Shown: positions 5,196-5,476 of the stretch, one piece after another
How positions within the stretch are numbered: the stretch's first letter is position 1
Layout of the letters: every line of letters starts with the position of its first letter
From: Campylobacterales bacterium
GTDB taxonomy: Bacteria > Campylobacterota > Campylobacteria > Campylobacterales > QNZT01
Assembly: GCA_015663225.1 (NCBI GenBank)
Contig: DQSO01000012.1
Coordinates: 1 to 5,476 of the forward strand
DNA: 5,476 bases
Direction of reading: 5' to 3'
Notes under the pieces: generated by a model
The model's input: the letters and a program-made list of their open reading frames with translations, nothing else
What the model was told of the DNA's origin: nothing
Database searches by the model: none
Made by a program: the position numbers and the translations under genes

Positions 5196-5476
5196 CTATT
5201 AAGTTAACCTCTACTCTATTGTTTTGGCTTCGTCCATCACTTGTATCATTTGATGATATAAAGTTTACTCCACCCTCCCCTTTTACTATGACCCTACTTC
5301 CATCAATACCCTTTTCAACTATTTTTTCTTTTATCATGTTAGCTCGTCTAACTGACATATCAATATTATATGATCTGCTTCCAGCATCATCTGTATAGCT
5401 TTTTAGTACTACTTTTTTATTGCTTTTAGTTTTTAACTGGGTAACTATATGATCTATTAAAAGATTTAGCTCACTA
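5182..5476 (-). CDS. OmpA-family peptidoglycan-binding domain protein, C-terminal part (runs off window)
   Basis: Only the last 97 codons and the TAG stop (5184-5182) are inside the window. The N-terminal part lies beyond the right edge, so any signal peptide, barrel or lipobox cannot be judged. The fragment is a clear OmpA C-terminal domain. It has VVLKSYTDDAGSRSYN with the conserved Asp (fragment residue 29), SVRRA with the conserved Arg 15 residues later (residue 44), and the closing SDGRSQNNRVEV. In E. coli OmpA the matching Asp241 and Arg256 hold diaminopimelate of peptidoglycan, so the protein probably anchors the envelope to the cell wall in the periplasm. The YTDDAGS form suits OmpA/Pal proteins better than MotB. 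Its 3' end overlaps the Rrf2 gene start by 14 nt in a different frame, pointing to a shared transcript. Confidence 0.9.
   Translation of the reverse strand, partial: SELNLLIDHIVTQLKTKSNKKVVLKSYTDDAGSRSYNIDMSVRRANMIKEKIVEKGIDGSRVIVKGEGGVNFISSNDTSDGRSQNNRVEVNLIDASN

Noticed and set aside
1..5476. A new defence, mobile or toxin-antitoxin system
   Set aside because: The only toxin-antitoxin trace is a broken hicB without hicA. The other genes are recognisable housekeeping, flagellar, envelope or regulatory families.

Overview
This AT-rich window looks like chromosomal DNA from a flagellated member of the Campylobacterota (epsilonproteobacteria, in the Sulfurimonas/Arcobacter/Campylobacter direction). 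The assignment rests on the FlhA sequence, the NrdB with its short 'NPN' N-terminus and '-DF' tail, the gene pairing flhA plus a DHH phosphoesterase, and the low GC. The genus is not determined.

Right part (about 1579-5476, all minus strand): a tightly packed, probably co-transcribed series. In transcription order it holds the 3' end of an OmpA-domain envelope protein, an Rrf2-family regulator with three cysteines suited to an Fe-S cluster, flhA (flagellar export gate), and a DHH/DHHA1 phosphoesterase of the nanoRNase/pAp-phosphatase type. The junctions are a 14-nt overlap, a 13-nt gap and a 10-nt gap. Both flhA and the DHH gene start with TTG.

Left part (1-1578): a complete minus-strand class I ribonucleotide reductase beta subunit gene (nrdB) sits between two decayed stretches that contain no intact gene. 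To its left, positions 1-276 hold fragments on the plus strand. One is the start of msrA, interrupted by an amber codon exactly at the conserved Trp of the GGGCHWC motif and then lost. The other, at the window edge, may be the end of a Fic-type winged helix. To its right, positions 1303-1578 hold back-to-back promoter-like sequences and a plus-strand remnant of a HicB-type antitoxin. That remnant keeps only the ribbon-helix-helix half and has a one-base frameshift near its end.

How the genes fit together: the right block is a flagellar/envelope operon that may respond to an Fe-S or redox signal through its Rrf2 regulator. The left block looks like an accessory spot where gene fragments have accumulated around nrdB. 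The NrdB protein has one unusual feature: its second metal-ligand pair reads ExxxH instead of the usual ExxH. I found no CRISPR array, tRNA, rRNA, complete insertion sequence or convincing new system. The most notable observations are the decayed genes around nrdB, the NrdB ligand spacing and the Rrf2 gene coupled to flhA.
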